Positions 16,361 through 25,678 of a stretch of DNA of 64,000 bases are shown here, in pieces. Each line of letters opens with the position of its first letter. Positions within the stretch are counted from its first letter, which is position 1. The position numbers and the translations under genes are program-made. Source of the stretch: Lachnospira eligens (GTDB lineage Bacteria; Bacillota; Clostridia; Lachnospirales; Lachnospiraceae); NCBI RefSeq assembly GCF_009680455.1, contig NZ_WKRD01000002.1, positions 403,053 through 467,052 on the forward strand, written 5' to 3'. The notes below the pieces were generated by a model. The model was not told the origin of the DNA and searched no databases. It saw nothing but the letters and a program-made list of their open reading frames with translations.

Positions 16361-19318
16361 GCCTGCAAGCAGTTTTACAATCTGTGCTGCAATTTCATAC
16401 AGCTTATCTGTTGCCACACTGTCAGCCGCTGCTTCATAAGTCACATATGGCACGTCTGACGATTTTGTAATGTTGACGGTCACATTTGTAAATCCAAATC
16501 CTTCTTTTAAATTTTCTTCCATATCCTCAAGAAGCTGGCTTCCTTCATCTGAAACTGCTGTGTCACTGACAATGTACATACCAAGACTTTCTCTGTCAGC
16601 CTTAGCCTCAACAGAAACTTTTCCTAATACGCTGCTTAGCATGTTTACAGATATACGACCTTTATTGTCGTCATCCTGAACCAATGTAAGTTTCAGCATA
16701 CCTGTACTTCCTGAGTCTGTTATATACGGTATTCTGTAATCATGCCTTAATGCCAGATTCTTAATATATCCGATTGTTCTGTCCTTAAGTCTTAAATCCA
16801 GAAATCCCTCGTAATTGACATCTATCTGTGTATCAAGGTCTCCTGCTTTGGAAAGAACCTCCTGAAGTTCTTCCTCTGTCTCATCTTTCATTTCTTCATA
16901 CATAAGTGACAGTTTTTCTTTATGTCCGATTTTTTCAATCGAATCCCTTGCATAATCACGTGTTGTCTTAACACCTCTGATATCCGGGAACTGTCCGGAT
17001 TCTAAAAATGCTTTAACAGCCTGTATGTTACCACTGTTTATTTCTGTATCTGCATTTCTTATCTGCCTCAATATATCAGCTCCTGCCTGCACTGCTGCCT
17101 GCTGTTCCTTAAGATATTCCTCATAATATTGTTCCTCGGCTGCCGCATCATAGTTATCCTCTAACTGTTCAATAAACATTTCAACGGACTGTTCTCCGAT
17201 TCCGGATGAGTTATCCACATTCTTTAATGTATTCGGGGTAACTAATCCACCATTTGCCATGAATAATGCACTGTAATAGTTAGCAATTCCGCTTACCTCT
17301 GCCATTCCTGTATTCTCATCAATAACAGCGTCCATGTCATAATGCTTTCTTGAATTATATGCAGTCATAAGATTATTCATAGTGACCTCAGCTCCCTGCT
17401 TAATCAGCGCACCTGCTGCCACTCCGGCATCTCTGGTGAATATATTCATCATCTGGTATATTCCTATAAACTGCTTTCTCTGCTCTTTAGTAATACCATT
17501 GGTACGGTCAAGCTTATAAAGAAACTTTGAAAACTTCTCCTCATTATCCTTAGATGCCTTATCATTAGCCTCTGTAAGATATTCGTTGACTTCCTCAATT
17601 GAAGCATTCATTGGATTTACTCCGTCTTTTATCATATTAAGAACTGTCTCTGGTTTCATATTCTTAATAAGATTATTAATCATTGCATTAACAGATTTGA
17701 CTATCTCTACATTTTCCTTTGTCATATCCATGTTATTAGCAGCCAGTACCTTTATTGCTTCCTTGTCCTCATCAGTTCCCTCAAGTCCAAGCTCCCTAAT
17801 AATATCATCCGCACTTCCCTGTACTGCCTTCTTTAATGAATCACCCAAATCGCCTCTTATCTGAGTTCCGACTGCCTCATAAGTTTCATTCATCTTGTCA
17901 AACATACTGGCAAATACACGCGCAGGATTTCTTACTATCTCATTCAATGTCTTTCTTGCTTCAAGAACATCTGTATATGCAATCTGCGCTTCTTCATACA
18001 TTTCATCCGCCTGTTCATATTCCATAAGCATTGAATTAAGCTCATCTATCGGAGTTGTAAGAATAGAAATGTTATTCTTAACTAGATATATAGACGCATT
18101 TGCACTCATAAGAACCCTTGCTGTTACAAGCGTGTCATACGCCTTATCTGCTGCCTGCTGTACATCAGATGCCTGATTCCTAACTTCACTATTTCCTGTG
18201 CTTACTGTTGCTGCACTGTATTCAATTCTGAAGCTTCTTGCATCCATCTCCAGCTTAAGGCTTGCTATTGTAAATGTTTCCCCTTTTGATACCACATTTG
18301 CAGCATCTGAATACTCTGCCCTGTTAATAGTATCAAGAGCTGTCCTTATATCATCAATTGGCGAACCTGTAACGAGCGTATTCTCTGCCTTCTCTCCAAG
18401 CTTCATGTTATCAAGTATCTTATTAAGCATTTCATCAGGGTCAGCCTGAATCTTTTCAATATCTATCGCATCAAGCTGTGCCTTATATTCAAGATTTTCT
18501 TTAGTAACAGGAATCTGTGCATCAATAAATGCTCTTGCATCCGCAAGTGTATTATCATTAACCTCAAGTCCTGACGAAGCAATTATCTTCTCAATTCCCG
18601 GCCTTAAAGCCTCAAAATCAGCGTCAGATATTGCATTTACACACCTTCCTATTGTAACGCCATCTGCACTGATACTTGATGAAGTTGCCGCCTGTGCCTG
18701 ATATATTCCAGCAATTGAAGGCTCAATACCATTAGCAACCATGTAATTCTTTGTGTTCTCTGATAATGGCTTTAACTCTTTACTCTTTTCAAGTGTGCCT
18801 TTAACCTCAGCAACACTTTCATCATTGACAGCTATATCTGCTCCCTGCATACGGCTCTCGACACTTGCCGCTGTTGCTGCACTTCCAGTCACACTCTCAA
18901 TCTTATCCTTAGAAACTGCTGTGCCATAATTAACATAATCATCAGAGTGCATCGCAAGTTCAATCTTAATTTTCTCAATAATATTAACCATATCATCTGG
19001 TGTAGCATCTGTAAGATTAAAGCCGTCCTCATCTAATTTTACCGCATCAGCACCTGATAACTTCATCATCAATGCCTTAAGGCTTATCTTTGCACTGGAA
19101 GCACTCGCCATAATCTGGCTCTTTACATCATCTGCCTCCTTAAGAAGTCCCTCATATGTATTGTCAGTTGCAGCTGTCACACTGCCAGAGATTACCACTC
19201 CTGCAAATGAGCCTGCCACACCTTCACTTTTAACTGCCTTATTTTCTTTATAATTAATAGATGTTCCCTGTGCCGCAACATCTTTATTAAAATTCGCGCC
19301 TGAAACTGTATATGTCAT
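16358..19318 (-). CDS. Large DUF6240-type flagellar-locus protein with FliK-like C-terminus
   Basis: 986 residues, mostly helical, with no signal peptide or membrane segment. The N-terminus MTYTVSGANFNKDVAAQGTS is Ser/Thr/Ala-rich and flexible, as in flagellar secreted proteins. The body contains repeated stretches of the type IAGIYQAQAATSSSISADGV and TPIDELNSMLMEYEQADEMY. The last ~130 residues read MLKLTLVQDDDNKGRISVNM then LSSVLGKVSVEAKADRESLG and EDMEENLKEGFGFTNVTVNI. This follows the hydrophobic 'L.L.P..LG.V.v' and 'l...L...G' pattern of the FliK/hook-length-control C-terminal domain. It sits immediately upstream of flagellin. I assign DUF6240 from memory; the FliK relation is inference. 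It would be an unusually long hook-length ruler or export-substrate regulator. Confidence 0.65.
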   Translation of the reverse strand: MTYTVSGANFNKDVAAQGTSINYKENKAVKSEGVAGSFAGVVISGSVTAATDNTYEGLLKEADDVKSQIMASASSAKISLKALMMKLSGADAVKLDEDGFNLTDATPDDMVNIIEKIKIELAMHSDDYVNYGTAVSKDKIESVTGSAATAASVESRMQGADIAVNDESVAEVKGTLEKSKELKPLSENTKNYMVANGIEPSIAGIYQAQAATSSSISADGVTIGRCVNAISDADFEALRPGIEKIIASSGLEVNDNTLADARAFIDAQIPVTKENLEYKAQLDAIDIEKIQADPDEMLNKILDNMKLGEKAENTLVTGSPIDDIRTALDTINRAEYSDAANVVSKGETFTIASLKLEMDARSFRIEYSAATVSTGNSEVRNQASDVQQAADKAYDTLVTARVLMSANASIYLVKNNISILTTPIDELNSMLMEYEQADEMYEEAQIAYTDVLEARKTLNEIVRNPARVFASMFDKMNETYEAVGTQIRGDLGDSLKKAVQGSADDIIRELGLEGTDEDKEAIKVLAANNMDMTKENVEIVKSVNAMINNLIKNMKPETVLNMIKDGVNPMNASIEEVNEYLTEANDKASKDNEEKFSKFLYKLDRTNGITKEQRKQFIGIYQMMNIFTRDAGVAAGALIKQGAEVTMNNLMTAYNSRKHYDMDAVIDENTGMAEVSGIANYYSALFMANGGLVTPNTLKNVDNSSGIGEQSVEMFIEQLEDNYDAAAEEQYYEEYLKEQQAAVQAGADILRQIRNADTEINSGNIQAVKAFLESGQFPDIRGVKTTRDYARDSIEKIGHKEKLSLMYEEMKDETEEELQEVLSKAGDLDTQIDVNYEGFLDLRLKDRTIGYIKNLALRHDYRIPYITDSGSTGMLKLTLVQDDDNKGRISVNMLSSVLGKVSVEAKADRESLGMYIVSDTAVSDEGSQLLEDMEENLKEGFGFTNVTVNITKSSDVPYVTYEAAADSVATDKLYEIAAQIVKLLAG

Positions 19319-19420
19319 ATTCTGCTGCCTTTCTTATTTACTATCTGAAACAATCACTCATTGTCATATAATAAATATTTCGGCAGATATGGTGGGATAA
19401 TTGAGAGATATATTATAGCA

Positions 19421-19473
19421 AATAAAAAGGAAGCTAATTCAGAATTAATAAAAATCCAAACCAGCTCCCTTTC
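19421..19473 (-). terminator. Terminator after glgB
   Basis: On the minus strand AAAGGGAGCT pairs with AGCTTCCTTT across a long loop, then TTTTTATT. An inner weak stem lies in the loop. Confidence 0.6.
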
Positions 19474-19487
19474 TCTATATTATTCTC

Positions 19488-21419
19488 CTATATCTTCGTA
19501 GCATGAACCTTAGAAACATCACCGTTAAACTCATACACAGCTATTCCATACTTATGTAAGTCAATAAGCAATGACTGCGGATATCCATCACAATCTCCCT
19601 TAACGGCTGTAAGAGTCTTCTTCTGGTCAGCTTCATTATCTCCAAGAACCAGCTTATACTTAGTCTTGAACGGAACTCCTATTCTGAAGCTGTCTCTTTC
19701 AACTGGTGTAAAATTAAGTACAAAGAGAAGATTCTTCTTTCCATCCGGACTGATTCTCATAAACGATAAAACGCTATTATCTTTATCATTGGCATTAATC
19801 CATCTGAATCCTTCACTGCTGTAATCAGTAGCATACAGACATGGATAATTCTTATTAAGCTTCAGACACTTCTTCGTAAAATCCTTAAGTTCTGTATGAC
19901 TTTCATCCTCTAACAGATACCAGTCAAGAGCACGCTTCTCACTCCACTCATTCCACTGACCAAATTCCTGTCCCATGAATAAAAGCTTCTTGCCAGGATG
20001 TCCACACATATATGCATATGCCAGCTTAAGATTCTTGAACTTATCCTCCCTGTCACCAGGCATTTTACCAAGCATAGAACACTTAAGATGTACAACCTCA
20101 TCATGTGAAAGCACAAGAATGAAATTCTCGCTGTAAGCATACATCAATGAAAACGTCATCTTGCTATGATTAAACTTTCTGAAATATGGATCAAGCTTCA
20201 TATATTCAAGGAAATCATGCATCCAGCCCATATTCCACTTAAATGTAAAGCCAAGACATTCCCCATTGTCAGGATCACCACTTACCATAGGCCATGCTGT
20301 TGACTCCTCAGCTATAGTTATTGCCTGTGGGAATCTCTTCTTTAACATGCTGTTAAAATGCTTTAAAAAGCTGATTGCTTCGAGATTACCGTTGTCACCA
20401 TATTTGTTAGGAACCCAGTTTCCTTCTGTCCTTCCGTAATCCAGATACAGCATTGAAGCAACAGCATCAACTCTTAAACCATCAATATGGAACTTGTCCA
20501 CCCAGAACATTCCATTAGCAATAAGGAAGTTAGACACTTCATTCTTGGAATAATCAAATACCTTCGTTCCCCAGTCAGGATGCTCTCCCTTTCTAGGGTC
20601 TGCATACTCATATACACAGCTTCCATCGAAATTAGCAAGTCCATGTGCATCCTTTGGAAAATGTGCCGGTACCCAGTCAAGAATTACACCAATTCCTTTT
20701 TCATGCATATAATCTACAAAATACATGAAATCCTTAGGTGTTCCGTATCTTGCTGTAGGTGCATAATAACCAGTTACCTGATATCCCCATGATCCATCAT
20801 ATGGATACTCTGCAATTCCCATAAGTTCAATATGTGTGTATCCCATATCTGTTACATATTTTGCAAGCTCAGGTGCCAATTCTCTATATGTATAAAATCC
20901 GTCCTCTGTTCCATCATCTTTCTTCTTCCATGAGCCAAGATGACATTCATATATAGAAAGAGGTGCTTTAAGATGATTCTCTGTCTTCTTCTTCTCAACC
21001 CATTCAGAATCTTTCCATTCATAACCTGAAAGATCGGCAACTATTGATGCTGTCTCTGGTCTTAACTGTGCCTGATTAGCATATGGATCTGCCTTGTAAA
21101 GAGCCTCTCCACTCTGGGAAATAATAAGGAACTTATACATATCCCCTGCTTTAGCTCCTGGTATGAACAAATCATATATTCCACCATCTGAAATCTTCTT
21201 CATATCATAACCATATGCATTCCAGTTATTAAACTCACCTATAACATAGACTTCCCTTGCAGCAGGTGCCCACACAGCAAAATACACACCTTCTTTTCCG
21301 TCTTTTACTCCAACATGCGCACCCATTTTGTTATATATCTCATAATGAGTTCCCTGTCCAAAAAGATATGCATCCACTTCTGTGATTGCCAGCTGCTCGT
21401 ATTTTTGCATATTCTTCAT
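19488..21419 (-). CDS. glgB: 1,4-α-glucan branching enzyme
   Basis: 643 residues from MKNMQKYEQLAITEVDAYLF; the ATG at 21419 has GGAGG five bases upstream, and the alternative at 21431 overlaps that site. Domain order: N-terminal CBM48 (GVYFAVWAPAAREVYVIGEF), GH13 (β/α)8 barrel, and C-terminal β-domain. Catalytic motifs: GVILDWVPAHF (region I), GLRVDAVASMLYLDYGR (nucleophile Asp, region II), ITIAEESTAWP (acid/base Glu, region III), LVLSHDEVVH (region IV). It forms α-1,6 branches in glycogen. No other glycogen genes are nearby. It ends in a terminator. Confidence 0.96.
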   Translation of the reverse strand: MKNMQKYEQLAITEVDAYLFGQGTHYEIYNKMGAHVGVKDGKEGVYFAVWAPAAREVYVIGEFNNWNAYGYDMKKISDGGIYDLFIPGAKAGDMYKFLIISQSGEALYKADPYANQAQLRPETASIVADLSGYEWKDSEWVEKKKTENHLKAPLSIYECHLGSWKKKDDGTEDGFYTYRELAPELAKYVTDMGYTHIELMGIAEYPYDGSWGYQVTGYYAPTARYGTPKDFMYFVDYMHEKGIGVILDWVPAHFPKDAHGLANFDGSCVYEYADPRKGEHPDWGTKVFDYSKNEVSNFLIANGMFWVDKFHIDGLRVDAVASMLYLDYGRTEGNWVPNKYGDNGNLEAISFLKHFNSMLKKRFPQAITIAEESTAWPMVSGDPDNGECLGFTFKWNMGWMHDFLEYMKLDPYFRKFNHSKMTFSLMYAYSENFILVLSHDEVVHLKCSMLGKMPGDREDKFKNLKLAYAYMCGHPGKKLLFMGQEFGQWNEWSEKRALDWYLLEDESHTELKDFTKKCLKLNKNYPCLYATDYSSEGFRWINANDKDNSVLSFMRISPDGKKNLLFVLNFTPVERDSFRIGVPFKTKYKLVLGDNEADQKKTLTAVKGDCDGYPQSLLIDLHKYGIAVYEFNGDVSKVHATKI

Positions 21420-21633
21420 AAAATCCTCCATTATATTATTATCCTACACGATACTCATGGGTCCCCTCAGATTATCCCATTAATTAATAGTATATTACCA
21501 CATTAGCAAATTAATTACTACATTTCATTAGCAAAAAAAATGTTCATTTCACATATATTATGTTATACTGTAAATCGCATTGAAATAAATGCTTTATATA
21601 AGTTAGAAAGATGAAAAGGAGTATTAAATTCTT

Positions 21634-22599
21634 ATGATATACTATATTATTAACGAAAGTTTCACCAACATCATAGCATTTGTAAGCATTTTATTTGCCT
21701 TCGCATTTACAATAGCTGCAATTGCTCTTGGCAAGAATCTTCTTCCAAGAGATGCCGGAAGAGCTTATGCCATTAACGGAAGTAAATCAGTTGGAAAGCC
21801 AAGAGGCGCCGGCATGATTTTCATTCTTACATTCACAGTCACATGTGCATTATTCGTAAACTTAAGTGCCGAGCTTATCATTTATCTTATACTTGTGCTT
21901 GCCGCAATGCTCAGCGGATACCTTGATGACAGTGCTTCATCACCATGGGGTAATTTAAAGAAAGGTCTTATTGACCTTGCAATATCGGTTATGGCGGCAG
22001 TTACTTACCTGCATTACAACCCTAACACATTTGACCTTGCATTCTTTGGAAAGACAGTAACTCTTAATCCAATCATCTATGCAATACTTATTATTATACT
22101 TATATGGGTAAGTATCAATGTTACTAACTGTTCAGATGGTGTTGACGGCTTATGCGGTACACTTTCAGTTGTAACACTTGCTTCAGTGTATGTACTTTTT
22201 AAGTCATTTAATATTGAATCAGCTTACAGACACACCGTTCTTATTATGATTGTGTGTATCCTCGGCTACCTGTGGTTCAACGCATCACCAAGCAAGCTTC
22301 TTATGGGTGACGCCGGTTCGAGAGCAATAGGAATATTTATAGCATTTACATTCCTCAAGCTCCATGCACCGCTGCTTTATATTCCAATGGCACTTATAAT
22401 TATTCTCGATGGCGGACTTGGTCTTATCAAGGTTTCATTCATGAGATTTCTTCACATCAACCTAATGAAGAACCTTCGTACACCAATCCACGACCATATG
22501 AGAAAGAATAAAGACTGGTCAGATACACAGGTTGTTTTCAGATTCACAATTATCCAGGTAATTCTTGGTCTTGCAGTAATATATGGATTAATGTTCTGA
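21634..22599 (+). CDS. mraY: Phospho-N-acetylmuramoyl-pentapeptide transferase (MraY-type)
   Basis: 321 residues, polytopic (about 10 membrane segments), of the PNPT glycosyltransferase-4 family. Motifs: KPRGAGMIFILTF (KPTmGG-like), LSGYLDDSASSPWGNLKKG (DD Mg2+ site), NVTNCSDGVDGLCGTLS (NxxDGxDGL), LLMGDAGSRAIG (GDxGS), and PIHDHMRKN in place of the MraY signature HHHxE. It would move phospho-MurNAc-pentapeptide to undecaprenyl phosphate at the inner membrane face (lipid I). The altered signature (P-I-H-D-H) leaves open a related PNPT such as TagO/WecA, although length and motif order favour MraY. It stands alone, not in a mur-fts cluster. A convergent hairpin follows. Confidence 0.8.
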   Translation: MIYYIINESFTNIIAFVSILFAFAFTIAAIALGKNLLPRDAGRAYAINGSKSVGKPRGAGMIFILTFTVTCALFVNLSAELIIYLILVLAAMLSGYLDDSASSPWGNLKKGLIDLAISVMAAVTYLHYNPNTFDLAFFGKTVTLNPIIYAILIIILIWVSINVTNCSDGVDGLCGTLSVVTLASVYVLFKSFNIESAYRHTVLIMIVCILGYLWFNASPSKLLMGDAGSRAIGIFIAFTFLKLHAPLLYIPMALIIILDGGLGLIKVSFMRFLHINLMKNLRTPIHDHMRKNKDWSDTQVVFRFTIIQVILGLAVIYGLMF

Positions 22600-22613
22600 T
22601 ATTAAATATATTA

Positions 22614-22649
22614 AAATGGCATGTCAGTTGAATTTCTGACATGCCATTA
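22614..22649. terminator. Bidirectional terminator between mraY and the exonuclease gene
   Basis: Stem of about 13 bp (AATGGCATGTCAG with CTGACATGCCATT), 22614-22627 and 22636-22648. The right arm reaches the TAA of the converging exonuclease gene. Confidence 0.75.
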
Positions 22650-23615
22650 TTTCTGTTCTGAGAGTTTCTCTGCCTGACGCCGCCTGCGTCTGTGTTCTCT
22701 CTCTTTTATCTGCTTTTCATATATCTTAAGTGCACCCTTTTCATCAGTGTGCTTCATAATTCTGACTGCATAATATCTGCCTTCTTCGGTCTGTTTAACT
22801 CTGAAACGCCCCTTTATAAGTCCATGTTCATCACATGTAAACAAGCCATAATAGCATTTCGAATTAGTGGCAAACCACTTAACTGTTCTTGTCATAGTCC
22901 TGCCACATAAAAAACATTTGCAGGAACGTACATTTCTGTCGCTTGCAGCCTTGTCCCTTGTAGCAAATCCCTTTGAAATATACTTCTCATAAGTTCCAAA
23001 GTTAAGATATACCTCGTCCTTTCTTGACTCTGGAATTGTAAATGTGTCTATACTACAGAACTTCTTAACTCTGTCGAAATCCAGCTTCTTCATTATCTTG
23101 GCTGTGTACCTTGCATCACTCATTGCTGAATGATAATGCTCATCACCCTTGATTCCCTGCTCATCGATTGCAGACTTAAGATTCATGCGTGTCTTGCCAT
23201 CTGAAAAATTAATACTGTAAAGTTTCTGAAGATCAAGATACAGAAGCGGCTTTGGGAAATTCTCCGGAACATCATAGAACTTCATATTCCTTCTTAATTC
23301 AGTAATATCCATGCTTCCCCATGTAACAAATGTATAATCCTCACCGCACCATTCAAGAAATTCAGTTACACCCGATACGAAATCAGTTCCGTTAGCAAGG
23401 TCATTTTCTGTTATCCCTAGTATCTTCTTGACTGTATTCTGCAGCTTTGTATACACTTGTGGCTTAATGGTACACTGCCACTCATCTACAATATCAAGCT
23501 TCTCATTAACCTTCGCCGCGCCTATCTGTATAATCTCAAAAGGAAAATGATCCTCAGAAAATTGTTTTCCCTTGGCACTCTGATTCCACTCAAGATCCAT
23601 AACAATATAATTCAT
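22647..23615 (-). CDS. DEDDh 3'-5' exonuclease (KapD-like)
   Basis: 322 residues. The preceding GGGGG lies 9 bases before the ATG at 23615 (MNYIVMDLEWNQ) but only 3 before the alternative ATG at 23621, so the inner start is chosen. Motifs of the RNase T/DnaQ superfamily: VMDLEWNQ (D,E), VTWGSMDITEL (second D), and YHSAMSDARYTAKIM (H..D). Length is more than twice the domain alone; the C-terminal third carries a basic region with four Cys (CKCFLCG and further on, CDEHG) that could bind zinc or RNA. KapD and related enzymes degrade or trim nucleic acids; the substrate is unknown. It has a near-consensus promoter just upstream and overlaps a repeated promoter/start cassette. Confidence 0.85.
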   Translation of the reverse strand: MNYIVMDLEWNQSAKGKQFSEDHFPFEIIQIGAAKVNEKLDIVDEWQCTIKPQVYTKLQNTVKKILGITENDLANGTDFVSGVTEFLEWCGEDYTFVTWGSMDITELRRNMKFYDVPENFPKPLLYLDLQKLYSINFSDGKTRMNLKSAIDEQGIKGDEHYHSAMSDARYTAKIMKKLDFDRVKKFCSIDTFTIPESRKDEVYLNFGTYEKYISKGFATRDKAASDRNVRSCKCFLCGRTMTRTVKWFATNSKCYYGLFTCDEHGLIKGRFRVKQTEEGRYYAVRIMKHTDEKGALKIYEKQIKEREHRRRRRQAEKLSEQK

Positions 23616-23673
23616 AAGCATGTTCCCCCTTGCTAACGCTCATTATATCGTGTATGCGGGCGTATGTCGATAA
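23612..23673 (-). promoter_or_regulatory. Promoter and leader of the exonuclease gene, copy of a repeated cassette
   Basis: Minus strand TCGACA, 17-bp spacer, TATAAT (around 23641-23668). The block from the -10 through GAGCGTTAG, GGGGGAAC and the first ATGC recurs at 62879-62910 with two differences at its centre. Confidence 0.65.
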
Positions 23674-23706
23674 TAATTTATAAGATATTAATTTTTGAGT
23701 TATTAA

Positions 23707-25281
23707 TCACATTTTCATTTCTTTTTTTCGCTGATACATCTCCTCATCTGCACGCTCTCGTACTCTTTCCAGTTCCATATCATCAACTGTAAAAACAGCA
23801 TAACCACAGGCAATTCCCACTTCTGTTGGAATAATTCTCTTATTGTTCAAAACATCTACATCATGATAAAGCTTTCTTATTACACGCTCTATGTCTACAC
23901 TCTTTCCCTTTGGTATTATACAACAAAACTCATCGCCACCAATGCGGTAACACTTACCATAACGCTCAAATATATTTTCTATTATCCGTGCTGCATTAAT
24001 AATATAAGCATCTCCCACTCTATGTCCGTAGTTATCATTACAACTTTTAAGATTATTTAAATCAAATGTTACAACCATACAACCATCAAAGCATTTTTCA
24101 TTATTAATATAATAATCATATGCATTTCTATTATACATGCCTGTCATGGAATCATTTAAAGCAAACTGCTCTAGCTCCCCTATCCTTCTCCCCTTTTTTA
24201 GTCTCGCAACGGTCTGTCTTGAAGCATCTAATCCAAGTACAAGAATAAATAAAAGAAATGCTATTCTTCCAAATACTCCTGAATTATTACCACTCTTATA
24301 ATATCCTGCCATATCTATGATTGTCGACAAAAATACTAAAATCAACGTTAATATACAGTATTTATACCTGGTGTCCAACTGTCTTCTAATAATCTTAATT
24401 GTAATTACAACAAATAAATATATCAGCATTAATATGATTACAATATGAGTCATCCACAATGTCTGTCTAAAATAATATATTCCTGTAGCATTAAGTATGT
24501 GTTCTAAAAGAATAATTATTACATTAAAATAACAGATTAATTTCCAAAACAGATTATCATTTATTTCCAAAAAACTTTTTACAAACATAATAAATGCCAT
24601 TGGCATAATCATAAGTGTAACAAAAGCAATGTATGACCCGGCTTGTCTGTTTGCAAATATAAGTGCAGATACATCTGTTTCATTTGCTGACCATAATCCA
24701 AGAAGAATCGAAAATATTCCCAGATATAACAATGTTCCGTCTATCTGACTCCCCTTATGTACAATCGTCCAATATATAGTAATATATAATCCTACCAATA
24801 AAATAACTACGCTTATAATAAATGCTGGCATAGCTTTTCGAAGCAATTTCATATATATATCATTGCCACCACCGATATAGAATTCCTGTTTCTGGCCTTC
24901 AACCTCCTTATAACAAGGTGAAATCTCTATTTGAAGTCTGTCCACATCAGATGGAAGCTTTACAAAATTCCATGTCCATCCCGGGGTATTTCCCCATATA
25001 CTTCGTTTATTACTAAGTCTGTAAATTTCTTCTCCTTGTGCATATACATTTATTCTCTGATGTGAAGAATAAAATACTATTGAACCTATATCCTGTCCAT
25101 ATGATTGTAAATTAAAATCATATTGTGTTTTTCCATCCTCTGTTATACTTACTGATTCTGGAATGCAAGTTGTCAAAGCTTTTTCAGAAACTGCATCACT
25201 AAATGTGAAAACACTACATAAAAACATCATAATAATCGCAGCTATTACTGTGCCAATTAATATCCCCTGTTCCCTTTTCAT
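23707..25281 (-). CDS. Membrane-bound GGDEF diguanylate cyclase
   Basis: 524 residues. An N-terminal membrane segment (GTVIAAIIMMFLCSVFTF) is followed by an extracytoplasmic β-rich sensor (about 30-150). Seven further hydrophobic segments form a 7TMR-type membrane module (to about residue 350), followed by a C-terminal GGDEF domain. The active motif is intact (YRIGGDEFC) with VTFDLNNLKSCNDNYGHRVGD as the N-terminal part of the catalytic site. An RxxD inhibitory site is not visible five residues before it. It should synthesise c-di-GMP in response to an unknown ligand. The start is supported by AAGGGG 6 bases before the ATG. It stands 0.4 kb from a chemoreceptor gene, in a region with an HD-GYP phosphodiesterase. 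Confidence 0.9.
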   Translation of the reverse strand: MKREQGILIGTVIAAIIMMFLCSVFTFSDAVSEKALTTCIPESVSITEDGKTQYDFNLQSYGQDIGSIVFYSSHQRINVYAQGEEIYRLSNKRSIWGNTPGWTWNFVKLPSDVDRLQIEISPCYKEVEGQKQEFYIGGGNDIYMKLLRKAMPAFIISVVILLVGLYITIYWTIVHKGSQIDGTLLYLGIFSILLGLWSANETDVSALIFANRQAGSYIAFVTLMIMPMAFIMFVKSFLEINDNLFWKLICYFNVIIILLEHILNATGIYYFRQTLWMTHIVIILMLIYLFVVITIKIIRRQLDTRYKYCILTLILVFLSTIIDMAGYYKSGNNSGVFGRIAFLLFILVLGLDASRQTVARLKKGRRIGELEQFALNDSMTGMYNRNAYDYYINNEKCFDGCMVVTFDLNNLKSCNDNYGHRVGDAYIINAARIIENIFERYGKCYRIGGDEFCCIIPKGKSVDIERVIRKLYHDVDVLNNKRIIPTEVGIACGYAVFTVDDMELERVRERADEEMYQRKKEMKM

Positions 25282-25463
25282 GTTATACCCCTTACTCTAT
25301 ATCTCCATCTTTTTAATTTTATCATGTACAATGATTTTTTTCCATATATTGATTTCTTTAAGCAATAATTCTTTATAATACACTGTAATCACACACTAAA
25401 ATATGTAATATAAAAAAGCAGCAACGATTCTCATCGCTACTGCTTGTCACTTCTTAATATAAA

Positions 25464-25535
25464 TGTTCCCACCCAGAGTCGAACTGGGGATTGAGACTTA
25501 GGAGGTCCCCGTTATATCCACTTAACTATGAGAAC
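25464..25535 (-). tRNA. tRNA-Arg (anticodon CCT)
   Basis: 72-nt cloverleaf on the minus strand. The acceptor stem GTTCTCA pairs with TGGGAAC (one G-T). The anticodon loop is CTCCTAA, giving CCT. The T arm is CCCAGTTCGACTCTGGG. No encoded CCA. Confidence 0.9.
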
Positions 25536-25558
25536 AACTTGGCTAAACACCAAGAGAA

Positions 25559-25587
25559 ATTTTATCACAAAACATCAGCAAGGTCAA
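25559..25587 (-). promoter_or_regulatory. Promoter of tRNA-Arg
   Basis: Minus strand TTGACC (25582-25587), 17-bp spacer, TAAAAT (25559-25564), about 24 bp before the tRNA. Confidence 0.65.
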
Positions 25588-25602
25588 TGATACCCTGAGA
25601 TT

Positions 25603-25650
25603 AAAAAGAAGCTGCCACCTGGCGATTACAATCGCCTGAGTGGCAGCTTC
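25603..25650 (-). terminator. Terminator after the chemoreceptor gene
   Basis: GAAGCTGCCAC (25608-25618) pairs with GTGGCAGCTTC (25640-25650), with an inner GGCGATT/AATCGCC stem. On the minus strand it is followed by TTTTTAAT. Confidence 0.85.
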
Positions 25651-25678
25651 CATAAACACATTTATCGGATTAGTTTAA

